Positions 38,223-56,636 of a DNA stretch of 64,000 nt are shown here, in pieces. Numbering within the stretch: position 1 is the stretch's first letter; the number at the start of each line of letters is the position of its first letter. The stretch comes from Warburgia ugandensis (Eukaryota > Streptophyta > Magnoliopsida > Canellales > Canellaceae), in the NCBI GenBank assembly GCA_035236585.1, contig CP141132.1, positions 47,805,880 through 47,869,879 of the forward strand. The letters are read 5' to 3'. A model generated the notes under the pieces. The model saw only the letters and a list, made by a program, of their open reading frames with translations, did not search any database and was not told where the DNA came from. The position numbers and the translations under genes are program-made.

Positions 38223-39273
38223 TACCGAGCAGGCTTCTCTCAAGAACATCTCTTATATTTTAGAATTTTGCCCAGCTTAATGGTCTTGTTTTTCTTCTAT
38301 CCTATCATTTTCCCAATGCGCTTCTAAATGCATGTACAAACCTTTCCTCTTTTCAACTATGTTTACCTCACGCCACCCCAAGCATAGAAACTTCTCTTCG
38401 TTGTTGTGGTGTTTTACCTAAAGTGGTGATGTTATCAGGTTTATTTGAATCTGTTTATGCTTTGGGTTTTTGTGAGAACACCTATTTGTTGTTTGTCTAG
38501 TATGTATTCACAATCTTGACTTCTCTATTATATTGTTCAATACACTCACAAATAATCTTACTAATTTTGTTGGCTCAAAGGGTTATCATTAGTCTTTCTT
38601 AATTCCTTTTCAAAAGCAAAGTAAAGAAAAAGAAGCCTCCAGTAGAAAGGCTAATCAGTTATTTCTTTCATGGTCCCGAGGATACCATTATTTGCATTGA
38701 TAGTGCATAAATGTAACTCGTTGTTCAAATAACTATTCAAAGTTACTAGAGCTATTTGTAAGGCTTGTTAGAAAACTCGTTGTTGAACCTGATTAATTGA
38801 TCTTTGTTCTTAAAAATGAATGGTTTCATTTTTGTAATTTTCTAATCATTCCAAATTCTCATAGGGGCATTAATCAAACTCCATTTTTTTCTTGAAATTT
38901 TGTTTATGAAATAAAGTTAAATTAGCATGAAATTATTTGCAGGATGTCTCATCTCTAGAAATTTATATTGTGTCATCCAGAATATTGATTGATCCCTTCT
39001 TTCTTCTTGCTTCAACACTTGGCCAATGACTTCAAATCTCTTTTATTGAAACCACCAGATGTATGTGATCAAACAATGGGGTCTACTGGAGTATTGATCT
39101 ATTACCACCTGAAAAATGGAGAAGTATGATTCTCCCTTTAGCTGATGGTGGTCTCAAATCGTTGATGTCTAAAGGCAACAAGGAAAACCATGAAGCTTTA
39201 TTATCTGCTGCCAACCCAATTTATTTAGTCAAAGTTGTGCAAAAGGCATCATTCACCAACTTATTTGTCACTT
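38223..39273. other. No recognisable gene
   Basis: This is the pre-insertion upstream flank of COPB2. Frames are short and broken. A stretch around 39100-39230 reads LPPEKWRSMILPLADGGLKS on the plus strand, which I do not recognise. Confidence 0.5.
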
Positions 39274-39430
39274 AGTGTCACCATATGACTTAGAAGTCAT
39301 GGGTTCAAGGCTTGGAAATAGCCTCTTGCAAAAATGGAAGGTAAAGTTGTATACTATAAACCCTTTGCGATCTGCTCCTTCCCCAAACCCCGCATATGCG
39401 AGATCTTTGTGCAGCAAGCTACCCCTTTCT
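39274..39430 (+). mobile_element. Degraded Au SINE
   Basis: It contains GGTTCAAGGCTTGGAAATAG, CCTCTTGCAAAAATGG and CTTCCCCAAACCCCGCATA, diverged from the other copies and lacking the GGGGAGCC start. Confidence 0.8.
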
Positions 39431-41329
39431 TTTGTCAAAATCATGTTGTTATGCTAAACTTTTTAAAATAAAAATGGTTTCAAAGCGGGCTCAATGGACA
39501 ATGGGGATGAAATAGCTGTTGGATGGTTAGGACACCCCATCTTAGAGGCATGTATTACTTTACTGATAATTTTGAATTACATTTGGTTTTTAGAATAAAT
39601 ATTGACATCTATCTAGTTTTTCCATCTATTTGTGCAAATCTTGTCATGAGATTTGTGGGTTTACCTCTTTTATTCTTTAATTTTCTTTTCTAGGCCATTT
39701 TTGATTGAGTCCTAATAAGAATACATGCTCATAAGATAGTATGGAGTACACACTCTATAACAACAAAAATGCTCATTTCATACATTTTGAAGAAGCAAAA
39801 GAAGAAACTAGTACAAAAAAATTTCTTAGATGAGGTTTCATTAATTCAAGTGAAAATGATTACATATGTCCAACTCTTTGGGTTGTTAATTACATGTTAC
39901 TAAAGAAAGACAAAATTGTTGATTATTCATCACCTTCCTCAATAAGAAGATATAGGCCATATACTAGAAAGAGCCACAAGTTAGATTTATTGGTGCCACA
40001 AAGTGATCATGGAGAATCAAGGGCAAGACATGACTAGCCCTAGAAAGATCCAAATTATATTATATCACATGGTTCTCAAGAATGCCAGGGACACAAGCCT
40101 ACATGTTGTGCACCGGCTTATGCACAAGTCGACTGGCTTATGATCCATAACTTATTTGCTTAGGCATAGCTAAGTCCTAGAGTTGGTTATACAAATGGTA
40201 TGTGAACATAAACCATGGCCTAATGTTAAGCCAATGGACAAAGTCAGACTTAGTGGTCTTAGTTTGTTGGTTAACTCCTAATGCAACAACACCACGTTAG
40301 GATAGAAAGGTCTAAGATGTATGATTGTTAGCCATAAGCGTAACAAAAAATTAACCAATACTAAGGTTGACATCAAATAATCGCATAGAAAAAATATAAT
40401 AAGGTAGGTGAAAATAACTCACCACTCTATTGATATAGAACAATCACCACTGTATATATATAGAACTAAAATATAGTAATAGCTCATGACTCCTTAGATA
40501 CAAAATAATCACTGCCAAAGAGTACATAATTATGCATAAAACTAGGTCACCACTTTAAGGATATAGAGCATTCACGACCTTAAAGATACAGAACTAGGGG
40601 CCTTGCCACTCTTAGATCCTCTAAGAGATACATAAGACACAAAGAAAGCATAGAATTCTCTAAATCCTTCAATGGAAAAATACATGCAAACACTTTATGC
40701 TTGATTCAAACTGTAAGGGGGTATAAATAGATGGGAATGGCCCTCCCAACCAAGCAATTTACAAGAATGTAAGTAAATTTCTAAATATAAGAGTTTCTTA
40801 GTAAGTAATAGCTTCTAAAACTTAGGTACTTTCCTAACAAGTGTTTCCTAAACTTAGGTGTTTCCCAAATAACACTTTCTAAGCATTTGGTAGTTACCTA
40901 AACCCATTCAAGCAATTTCCATACACATATATTACATATAAGTATGTTCACAAAATCTGTAACTTTCTTTACAAGAACTTTGCTTAATCTTGGCTGATTT
41001 GGAATCTTGACTAATTAGCACGCCTTGACCAAGGAAGGCATTCTTGAAAATATTTTGACTATGTGGAATTAGGAATGATTTGAGTGGACCATGGGACATC
41101 TTCCATAGAAAGATTTGAAATGTCCACATGCAAGAATCCAAGATGTCCATCATGTTTGAATCCTATACAACCATCCATTTTTGAATCTTAGATGTCTACC
41201 CATCATTATCCAAGACTTCTTTCCTAGATGATCCAAGATGTTCTTTTGTTGAGGACTCAAGACATCCATCCTTAATGATGATCTAGATCTTTAATTGCTT
41301 GATCATCCCTGTCATCTTTTAATCCATCA
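39431..41329. other. AT-rich stretch without a recognised feature
   Basis: No coherent reading frame or known repeat was seen. It may include the far end of the minus-strand gypsy remnant. Confidence 0.4.
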
Positions 41330-41449
41330 TCGATCTTAAATTTTGGAACTCTCTTGTTACTCTCCCTAGGTTAAAAAGAAATCATCCTCCAATCGTTTGC
41401 ATCATCCACTATTTCATATAGTAATTTTTAAAGATCTGCTACACTGAGG

Positions 41450-42560
41450 TGCTACACTGAAAGTGTTTGAGATTTCAAATTCTTCTGGTAGCTCGACCTT
41501 ATATGTATTTTCATCATTTTTGTTTCAAAATCTTGAAAGGACCAACTACTCTTGGCGGAGCTGAAAGTATTGTCCCTGAGAAAATGGATGCTTTCTAAGG
41601 TGTGCCCACTCCAAATCTCCTTTTTGAAATTCAATAGATTTTTCATGTCTGTCTATTTATTTTTTATACTTCTCATTTTGCCTTTCAATCTTTGCTTGAA
41701 TCTATTATGTATCTTCTTGATTTACTTAGCTCTCTCCCCATCATCTCTATTAAAATTATTGGCTAGTTGCAAGGGTACTAAATTTATTGGACTTAAAAGG
41801 ATTCTTTCCATACACGGCTTCAAAGGAGCTGCAACTTGAAGTTTGATTATAGGAACTATTGAAAGAAAATTCATCTTAAGCTAACTACAAATCCCCATTA
41901 GTAGATTTTCTTTTTTTACAAAACTTTACAATAGATTCCACAAACTTTTGTTAACGACTTAAGTCTGTCCATTGGTTTGAGGATGACTAAATTATTGCCA
42001 AATTCCAAACTTTCTCCATAAAGTATGCCAAAAGTGACTCATAAACTTGGGATCTTGATCAAACATGATAGTTTTAGGAATGCATGAAGTTTAATGACTT
42101 CTTTAAAATACAAGTTTGCCACATGTGAAGTGTCAATAGTCTTAGCGCAAGCTATGAAATGCACCACTTTTGAGAAACAATCAACAACTGATGTAACTAA
42201 ATCTTTAGTTCATTGCATTATTAGTTTCCAACAACAAAGCTAATGGTTACCTCTTCCCAAGGGGGCTAGAAATTGATGGCAAAGTACATAAACATGTGTT
42301 TTGAAGTTAACTTTTTGCTAGGCCACACGTTCTGCACTATTGCACATGCTTAGAAACATCTCTTGCTATTTTTGGCCAAAAGAATCTATCTTTCATGAGG
42401 CGAGAGTTTATCTCTCCCAAAGTATCTAGCAAGACCACCATCGTGAGCTCCAACGATAATTGGATCTAAGGGGACATTGAGGAATACATAACATATTACC
42501 TTTGAAGAGAACCCCATCTTTAATTAGATATAGATGATAAGAAGCAAGGTCATAGTTGTT
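41450..42560 (-). pseudogene. Gypsy integrase remnant
   Basis: The zinc-binding region reads AHDGGLARYFGRDKL-like then DRFFWPKIARDVSKHV and QCRTCGLAK. The core shows [20 protein letters not shown] and HPQTNGQT. A C-terminal stretch with KEIWSGHTLESIHF follows. Confidence 0.83.
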
Positions 42561-42599
42561 ACATATTTGACTAAAGTAGGGATCACACACATAAAGCTC

Positions 42600-43136
42600 C
42601 TTTACTATTTCAAAACCAACAACTTTGGTACCTAAACAATTAGTAAAGAGTGTCTCTTGCTCAAGGCATCTAGAACTATGTCCTGAGTACCTGATTTATG
42701 CTTCATCACAAAACTAAAAGATTGGATAAATTCAACCCACATGGAATGTCTTCTACTTAGATTCTATTGACTCTAAAGAAATCTTAAAGATTCATTTGAA
42801 AATTGACAAATAGCTGTGAAAGTAAATATTAGCTCCAATGTTCTAATGCTCTCACAATAGTATATAAATCCTTTTTGTAAATGGAGTAATTTTGATTAGA
42901 ATCATTGAGTTTTTTGTACTAAAAAAGGCAATTAGTTTTCCTTCTTGGCTAAGAGTTGCACCGATTCCCACATTGGTTGCATCACATTCGACATCAAGAT
43001 ATAACCAAAAATAGGTAAAGAGAGAATAGGAGCATTAAGTACCTTTTATTTGGTGAGAATAAAGCTCCCTTGTGCTTCCTCCATCCACTTAAAATTTCCA
43101 CACTTTAAACATTCTTTAATTGGAGAGATAATGGTG

Positions 43137-43175
<39 letters not shown>

Positions 43176-43297
43176 ACTCTATGATAGAAAGAAATGAGGC
43201 CATGAAAGCTTCTACTATCATGAAGAGATTGAGGAACTGGCCAACTATGAATAGCCTTCACTTTATTCGGATCCATCTTTACACAGTCAACTGACAC
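42600..43297 (-). pseudogene. Gypsy RNase H and linker remnant
   Basis: It contains KMDPNKVKAIHSWPVPQSLH, DSRSFHGLISFYHRV and later HKSGTQDIVLDALSKRHSLL. The (TA)n tract lies inside. Confidence 0.82.
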
Positions 43298-43299
43298 AA

Positions 43300-44096
43300 C
43301 ATAGCCTAAAAAGATAAGGTTATCAATGAAGAAAATTCTTAAATTCTTGAATAGTTTTTGCTCTCACAAAGTCTATAGCACTTGTTGAAGATGACTCAAA
43401 TGCTCCTGATTTTTGTTGTATACAAGAATATCACGAAAGTAGAAAAAAACAAACTTTTCACTAAAAGGTTTAAAGACATGAGTCATCAAATGCATGAAAG
43501 TGCTAGGAGCCTTAAGATAAACCAAAACAGATAACCAACCACTCATAAAGTCAATCCCTAGTTTTAAAAGTCGTCTTCCATACATCATCTTGTCTCATTC
43601 GAATTTGATAGTACCCACTACAAAGATCCATCTTTGAAAAAGTAGTAGCTCCATGGAGTTGATAGTACCCACTACAAAGATCCATCTTGTTCACTATTCT
43701 ACTGTCAATTCACATCCTCTATGATCAATCCTTCTTTGGCACAAGAAGGGTAGGTGTTGTACAAAAGATTTTTGCTTTCTTAAATCAAACCTTCAGCAAT
43801 CAATTCATTGACTTGCCTTTGTAGTTCTTCATGCTTTTTAGGACTCATTCAATATGCATCTTTGTTAGGAAGGATTACTCTAGGAATAAAATCAATGAAA
43901 TGCTGTATATCTCTTCTAAGAGGTAAACCATTGGAATTTCTTTAAGAAAAAAATCTTCAAACTCAGCAAGTAAAGGTTGTACAATCAATGGTTGTACATT
44001 TCTTTTAGAATCTTCATCCATCTTGACAATGAAGCATGCATCATTCAAAATTTTAATAAACAAATTAGTTTTATGTTTGCTGCTCAAGTGAACCAC
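43300..44096 (-). pseudogene. Gypsy reverse transcriptase remnant
   Basis: Fragments: LLAEFEDFFLKEIPM, PTLLVPKKD followed by [14 protein letters not shown] in a shifted frame, and [20 protein letters not shown] leading to [10 protein letters not shown]. The active site FDD has become FRD. Confidence 0.87.
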
Positions 44097-44149
44097 TTCT
44101 TGTGGAAGGAATCTTAGATTTTAATGGTGTTAAAACAATTTTCTTACCA

Positions 44150-44460
44150 TTGAAAACAAAAGAATGAGATTTCTAACTTTTCTATCACATTGCTGAGGAT
44201 GTCCCAACAGTAAATGACTTGTGTCCATTAGAATTGCATCACTCTAAACTTCATCTTTGTAGCTTTTTTCAATGAAGAAAGAGATTAGATATTTATAAGT
44301 TACCTTAATTTGATGTCCTTTGTCTATCCACTTAAGTTTCTATGATTGAGGATGAGGTTCCTTTTTCAATTTCAATTTATTCACCAACATTTTAGATGCA
44401 ATATTCTTAGAAGCACCACTATCAATTATAACATCACATACCTTTCCATTGCGCATTGTT
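44150..44460 (-). pseudogene. Gypsy aspartic protease remnant
   Basis: It reads MRNGKVCDVIIDSGASKNIA then SKMLVNKLKLKKEPHPQS, with the catalytic DSG triad kept, and ends near MDTSHLLLGHPQQ. Two stops interrupt it. Confidence 0.82.
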
Positions 44461-46280
44461 GTTGTTTTCAATAAACTCTCAACTGCACAAATCTATTGTA
44501 GTATTCTCACTCAAGCAAGTTCTATCCCATAAGGAATCTAAGTGGGATGAATCTTATTTAACTTGTTTATCTTAGCCAAACAAGAAAGATTAAGTTGATT
44601 TATCTAGCTATGTAAACTCAAAGAATGTAAACATGCACAAAATTATAAATTAGCACTAATGGAAACTTGAAATTATATATTCACCTAACTAACATGCATT
44701 CAAATAAGGAACTATAGAAACATAGTAAAAATTAACTAAGCAATGAAACTACTTTAAATGGAAACTTTCCTAATCTAAAACTTTCTAAATTTAATTAGGG
44801 AAACTTCCTAAATCTAAACTAAGATTTAAATCATGAATTAACTACTACTAATCTAGAATTAAACAATAAAACAAGTTAAGATCTAACAAGAATTTCATCT
44901 ATGAATCCTGTGCATGACCCATGCATGGTGCACATGGTTCTAGGGAAAAATGGGTCAGATTTATGCTTATAATGCAAGTAATCATGTAACCTAAGTTATG
45001 CACTAAATAAAAAACTAACTAAACCAAATGGGTTCCTAAGTATGCCATTAAATGGGATGTTTATATGGCTAGAATAAAGCATTAAATTTAAGAAAAATAA
45101 TCCAGCATTCAAGTACTCATGAATAATCAAGAAATCAAGCATAAGTAAGAATTTGAATCAATAGTTTTTATGCAAGATAACCATTTACATATAAAGTATT
45201 ATGATACTAGAAACAATCAATAACAAAAGTAATCAAAGATTTCCATTAAATCAAGTCCAAACTACATCAGAAATTATACACATAATACATAAGTGTAAGC
45301 TGAAAAGTTCATCAAATTCAAAAACATGAAACTTGCTCTAAACATCCACTTCAACCAAATCCAATGCTTATAATCCCAAGTAGGATGACATGACAACCCA
45401 AGAAGAAATCTAAGGGAAAATATGGATAAAAAGTTGAACTAAGCAAGGGAAAAGAGCATGAAACTAAATGGATCTAAAGTGAAAAATATGTGAATCAAAG
45501 AAGGAAAGCAATGATCTAAGTTTCCTCTTCTCTTAGCTGTAACTACCAGAGAAGAATAACTTAGATATTTGATGAAGGAACAAGAAAACAATATCAAGAA
45601 TTCAAGGTAAAAAGCAAGGAAAATCAATAAAAGTAAGGCAATAATAAGCCAAGAAAAGAAACAGTACTAACCTTTACTCCTTGAAGGTAAAGCAAATAGG
45701 AACTACTTCTAAGAAGAGAGCTTAGGGCTGGAACAAGAGAGGAAAAGCTGGATTTTAAAGGAGGAAGGTGTGGAACTCCTTCTATGTGTGCTACATGGGA
45801 TTCCTTGTGTTTGTATAAGGAATTTTATCTTTTTAGGGTTGCTAGAATTCTAATCCTAAGAGACAAGATAGAGAGGATGAGCATAGGGATAAGGTAGGAG
45901 ATTTTAAGATGGGGATTAGAAGTAGGACTCTAGGAAAGTGCTAGAAGGCAAGGTTTAAGATTTGGATGTGGAGATTTTAGGTGGTTTTGGATGAGAAATT
46001 CGTATGGATGATAGGAAGGTGGGAAAAAAGTGGTCTTAAGGTAGAAAATATAAAATTTTAAGGAGTTTTTGTAAGGTGGGAGGTGCCACTTTTCAAGGAG
46101 GAGCTTCCCCCTTGTTCCCATGTCAATTCCCTTTGATTAACATGGAGAGAGATATGGAGAGAGAAAGTTGGGAAGAAGATAAGAGATGTCTCTTGTTTGA
46201 TTGGTCCACCTAGCATGTTATCTTACCATATTTGATTTTCATCCAACTAGCTTCTAATTATCCTCTTAAATTTTCATAGG
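44461..46280. other. AT-rich stretch without a recognised gene
   Basis: No gag of the neighbouring remnant and no LTR could be made out. The Tekay-type element inserted at its right edge. Confidence 0.45.
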
Positions 46281-46285
46281 ATAAT

Positions 46286-49159
<2,874 letters not shown>

Positions 49160-49161
49160 GT

Positions 49162-49180
49162 TGGTATTAGAGCCTAGGTT
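49162..49180 (+). promoter_or_regulatory. Primer binding site (tRNA-Met type, with mismatches)
   Basis: TGGTATTAGAGCCTAGGTT lies two bases after the 5' LTR. It differs from the usual TGGTATCAGAGC by one base. Confidence 0.88.
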
Positions 49181-49275
49181 CATGTTATTCATAGCCTAGT
49201 TATGAGAAAAAAGACTCATAATCAAGATATACTAATAGGCAAACCAATAGGGTAAGAGTCCCCTAAAGGTAGAGA

Positions 49276-50240
49276 TTGATCTTAAACCAGATGCCACCAA
49301 GGAGAAGAGGAGGTGAAGCCCCAAGACCTAATAATCCTCCAGCCGCCTCCGCTGGAGCTGGTTATGGAATGGCTGAAGCCTTTCAGCTATTCATGCAACC
49401 CATAGGGCAATTCATGCAGAACCAACAACAAGCACCAACAGCAGAGCCTCTTCTCCATAAATAATTGCTGATAGGACAGAGGCCTAGCTAGAAAGATTTC
49501 AGAAGATGGCCCCATCATTCTCAGGGGAAGATGAGTTTGCAACAGCAGAAAAATGGATCTTTGATGTTGAAAAATTATTCAAGGCTATGAAAATCCCAGA
49601 GGATAGGAAAGTTGCCATGGCCAGTTTCGTACTAAAAGGAGAGGCAGGCTTCTGGTGGGAAACAGCTGAGAGAACCTATTTTGGAGATAATGATATTATA
49701 TCCTAGGAAGAATTTAAACTAGTATTTAATGAAAAATACTATCCCCGCCATATACGAAAACAGAAGGAAAAAGAATTCATGAACCTAGAGCAAAGTAACC
49801 TCTCCGTACAACAGTATGAAAATAAGTTCATAAGTCTTCGTAGATTTGCACCTAATGCTTGCTCCATAGAGGAAGATGCTACAGAGAAGTTCGTTGATGG
49901 ACTACATTCGGGCCTCAGAAACCGAGTAATAGGATTCCAACCAACCACTGTAGCAAAGGCAGTAGAAATGGCGTCTCTCTTTAAAAAAGATTATCAAAGA
50001 ACACAAGCTACTAGAGATGCGAAGGACAATAATAAAGGGAAAAATGATAAAGGCAAAAGACCTATCCAATCTTTTAGACCTCGACAACCACCCAAAAGAC
50101 TATTCGATCCTAAAGGAAGAAGGCCAGACATCAAGAATTGTCCAAGATGCAATAGATATCACCTGGTAGGCCATGTACCTTACCCCAATTTCCGTGTTAC
50201 AACTGTGGAGAGACAGGGCACATAGCCAGGACTTGCCCTA
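49276..50240 (+). pseudogene. gag of the Tekay-type element, disrupted
   Basis: It begins with a basic N-terminus (MPPRRRGG), then the retrotransposon gag domain, MAPSFSGEDEFATAEKWIFD, EAGFWWETAER and NEKYYPRHIRKQKEKEFMNL. It ends in a zinc knuckle C-Y-N-C-G-E-T-G-H-I-A-R-T-C (50195-50236). Stops fall near 49462 and 49704; the second looks like a Trp codon turned TAG. The zinc knuckle is in a different frame from the preceding basic region. Confidence 0.9.
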
Positions 50241-50289
50241 AGAAGAAGACAGAAGAAGATTCTAAGGAGAATCACATCCCTCAAAGTCA

Positions 50290-50767
50290 AGGATGAGTAT
50301 TCGCCATTACCTCAGGACAAGCGCAAGCATCCAATGCCGTAGTAGAAGGTATGCTTCATATCTGTGATAGATCTGCTAAAGTATTGTTTGAAATTGGATC
50401 CACTCATTCCTTCATAAATGGTGAATTTGCCTCTTCCATGGATATGATAGTCCGAGACTTAGACTTCTCCTTAGAAGTCATGACACCTGTAGGAAAGTCA
50501 ATTTTCACCCACAACTACTTCCAGGATCTTCCTCTTGTAATTGAGGGCACTCTAATGAGTGTAGACCTCATCCACCTAGATATGACAGATTTTGACGTCA
50601 TACTTGGGATGGACTGGTTAGTTGGGCATAATGCAACAGTTGATTGTCAGCAGAAGAAGATTATTTTTCACCTTCTTGGAGGGAGGGTAGTCTCTTTACA
50701 AGGAAAGAGAGAGTATGCAGGAGCATGTGTTATTTCTGCTATAAAAGTGGCAAAGCACATTGCTTAG
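50290..50767 (+). pseudogene. Aspartic protease, altered active site
   Basis: It contains VLFEIGSTHSFINGEFAS and FDVILGMDWLVGHNATVDCQ. In this family the active site is normally LF-D-(S/T)-G; here Glu replaces the catalytic Asp and Ile the next residue. The domain is otherwise well kept. Confidence 0.88.
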
Positions 50768-50782
50768 GGATGTTCGTTCTTT

Positions 50783-51616
50783 TTGGCTAAAATAGAAGTC
50801 ACGGAGGTCTTAAAGCCTAAATTAGAAGAAGTAGATGTCGTTAGCGAATTCCCAGAGGTTTTTCCTAAAGACTTACTAGGGTTACCACCAAAAAGAGAGA
50901 TAGATTTTACTATTGACCTGATCCCTGGCACAACACCCATATCAAAGGCACCATATCGGATGGCCCCAGCAGAGCTAAAGGAGCTGAAGATCCAGTTACA
51001 GGAATTGCTAGACAAAGGATTTGTCAGGCCTAGTGTTTCTCCTTGGGGAGCCCCAGTCCTTTTTGTTAAGAAAAAGGATGGGTCATTCAGACTCTGCGTC
51101 TACTACCGAATGTTAAATAGGGTTACAGTGAAAAACAAGTATCCTTTACCCCGTATCGATGACCTATTCGATCAGCTTCAGTCAGCTCGTGTCTTTTCTA
51201 AAATAGACTTACGATCTGGATATCACCAGCTTAGGGTCAGGGAAGAAGATGTTCCAAAGACGGCCTTCAGAACTAGATACAGACATTATGAGTTTAGAGT
51301 AATGTCTTTTGGACTGACAAATGCACCAGCTGCATTCATGGATCTTATGAACCGAGTGTTCAAAGCCTATCTAGATAAGTTTGTCATAGTATTTGTGGAT
51401 GATATCTTAGTCGACTCAGAAACCCCTGAAAACCATAAAGAACATTTACGAATAGTACTGGATACACTTAAGGCACACAAGTTATACGCAAAGTTTAGCA
51501 AGTGCGACTTTTGGCTAGAAAAAGTAAATTTTCTGGGTCATGTTATATCCAAGGATGGCGTTGCTGTTGACCCAGCAAAGGTTGAGGCGGTGAGAAATGG
51601 AATAAGCCTAAAATAG
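50783..51616 (+). pseudogene. Reverse transcriptase of the Tekay-type element
   Basis: A 277-residue frame: [49 protein letters not shown], then [14 protein letters not shown] and [16 protein letters not shown] (motif A). Motif C is [10 protein letters not shown]. The usual D-Y-R-x-L-N reads YYRMLN. The frame breaks near 51600 by a one-base shift before the RNase H part. Confidence 0.93.
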
Positions 51617-52200
51617 TGACAGAAGTAAAGAGTTTTCTAGGCCTTGCAGGATACTATCGGAGATTCATTGAACGATTTTCACGCATTGCCTTGCCCCTGA
51701 CTAAATTGATGAGAAAAGACAAGAAGTTCGAGTGGGATCAGGCATGCGAGGAGAGTTTTCAAGAACTAAAGAGGCGGCTAACCATTGCACTAGTACTTAC
51801 CTTACCATCTGGCAGTGGAGGATTTGAGATCTATAATGATGCCTCCCAACAAGGCTTGGGTTGCGTACTTATGCAAAATAGGAAAGTAATTGCCTATGCT
51901 TCTAGACAATTGAAAAAGCATGAGGTCAATTATCCTACCCATGACTTAGAGCTTGCTGCTATCGTCTTTGCCTTAAAAATTTGGAGACACTATCTCTATG
52001 GGGAAACATTTGAGGTTTTTACAGATCACAAAAGTCTCAAGTACATCTTTTCACAACAAGACTTAAACATGAGACAGCGGAGATGGATGGAGTATTTGAA
52101 AGATTATGACTTGACCATCCACTACTATCCAGGGAAAGCAAATGTTGTAGCAAATGCCTTAAGTAGAAAGACACCAGGGGTATGTGCAAGTTTACATTCT
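51616..52200 (+). pseudogene. RNase H domain of the Tekay-type element
   Basis: It contains [74 protein letters not shown] and a [14 protein letters not shown] end. The catalytic Asp of the DAS and TDHKSL motifs is present. It hydrolyses RNA in the RNA-DNA hybrid in active relatives. Confidence 0.93.
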
Positions 52201-52224
52201 AGGAGATGGAAGTTACTGTAAGAG

Positions 52225-53231
52225 GTGATAGGATGCAGACCCGAAATAAGTCATGGGAAATCCGTTATAGCCCACCTAACTATGAAGTCCACTATTAATG
52301 AGAAAGTTAAATATATGCAAAAAGATGACACTGACACACAAACATTAGTTGGAAAACCAGGATTTGTCAAAGCAGTGAATGAGAGTGTCTTCCTACAAGG
52401 GAGGTTAGTCGTACTAGCCAACGATGAGATAAGACAAGAGATCTTGAGGGAAGCACATCAATCAAAATACACTATTCATCCTGGTGGAACAAAGATGTAT
52501 CAAGATTTGAAGCGACATTTTTGGTGGAATGGTATGAAAAGAGATATAGAAGAATTTGTCGCAAGGTGTTTGACGTGTCAACAAGTTAAGGCTGAACATC
52601 AAAGACCGGCAGGATTACTACAACCACTTGAGTTACCAGAATGGAAGTGGGATCATATTACTATGGATTTCGTCCTAGGGCTACCCAAGACACCAAAGGG
52701 ATGATATGGGTGATCGTCGATCGACTAACCAAGACAAAACATTTTCTCCTCATATGACAAAATCAATCCACTGATAGCCTATCTCAATTATATATTAAGG
52801 AAATAGTTAGTTTGCATGGGATACCACTCAGTATTATTTCCGACAGAGACAGTCGTTTTACCTCGCAATTATGGAAGTCAGTACAAAAGTCCTTAGGATC
52901 CTCATTAAGTTTCAGTACGGCTTTTCACCCTCAGACTGATGGCCAATCTGAGCGAACAATTCAGGTACTGGAGGATATGTTAAGGGCGTGTGCAAGTGAC
53001 TGGAAGGAAAGATGGGATGAAAGTCTACCCTTAGTTGAATTTGCGTATAATAACAGCTTCCATTCAAGCATTGGAATGGCTCCTTACGAAGCGCTCTATG
53101 GAAGGTCATGCCGATCACCTGTATGCTGGAATGAAGTAGGTGAAAACAGAATCATACAGTCAGAGTTAGTAGAACAATGCGCAAACAAGGTAAAGCTTAT
53201 TAGAAAGCGGCTTCTTACAGCTCACAGTTGA
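52225..53231 (+). pseudogene. Integrase of the Tekay-type element, disrupted
   Basis: The N-terminal zinc-binding region has HFWWNGMKRDIEEFVARCLT and CQQVKAEHQRPAG. The core has ITMDFVLGLPKT (first Asp), ISDRDSRFTSQLWKSVQ (second Asp) and QTDGQSERTIQVLEDML (Glu). A frameshift near 52700 and a TGA near 52757 break the core between the first and second Asp. The frame ends at 53231, before the C-terminal domain. Confidence 0.92.
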
Positions 53232-53264
53232 CAAAAGAGTTACGCGAATAGGTAACGTAGAGAG

Positions 53265-53696
53265 TTGGAATTTGAAGTTGGAGATCATGCCTTTATGAAG
53301 ATATCTCCGACTAAGGGCATCATGAGGTTTGGGATAAAGGGAAAAATTAGTCCTCGATTCATTGGACCATTTGAAATCCTGGAAAAAGTAGAAAAAACTG
53401 CCTACAAGATAGCGCTACCACCACGGTTATCAGAAGTCCACAACGTGTTTCACATATCCATGTTGAGAAAATATGTGCCTGACCCTAAACATGTTCTTGA
53501 ACAGGTACCAACCGAGCTACAATTGGATTTAACCTTGGAAACAAAACTAGTACAGATTCTGGACAGAAAGATCAAGACACTACGGCATAAGGATATCCCA
53601 TTAATCAGAGTTTTGTGGCGAAATACGACCATCGAAGAAGAAACTTGGGAGGTGGAATCGAAAATGATAAAGAAGTACGCCGAACTATTTTCTTGA
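53265..53696 (+). pseudogene. Integrase C-terminal GPY/F and chromodomain-like region
   Basis: VGDHAFMKISPTKGIMRFG, SPRFIGPFEILEKVEKTAYK and VHNVFHISMLRKYVPDP are the GPY/F module. LDRKIKTLRHKDIPLIRVLW and EEETWEVESKM are the chromodomain-like tail that targets related elements to heterochromatin. Confidence 0.92.
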
Positions 53697-53728
53697 AAGG
53701 GGTTGGAGAATTTTGAGGGTGAAATTCT

Positions 53729-53738
53729 TTTAAGGGGG
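53729..53738 (+). promoter_or_regulatory. Polypurine tract
   Basis: tttaaggggg (within gaaattcttttaagggggta) just before the 3' LTR. Confidence 0.85.
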
Positions 53739-53744
53739 TAATGA

Positions 53745-56636
<2,892 letters not shown>

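Larger units (their letters stand above)
41330..44460 (-). mobile_element. Ancient Ty3/gypsy pol remnant
   Basis: Read on the minus strand, broken frames follow the Ty3/gypsy order protease, RT, RNase H, integrase, C-terminal region. Stops and frameshifts are frequent, so the insertion is old. I could not find its LTRs. A (TA)n tract at about 43138-43172 interrupts the RT-RNase H part. Confidence 0.88.

Noticed and set aside
39100-39230. Possible coding remnant reading LPPEKWRSMILPLADGGLKS
   Set aside because: Short, flanked by stops, and not recognised as any family; kept only as a note.
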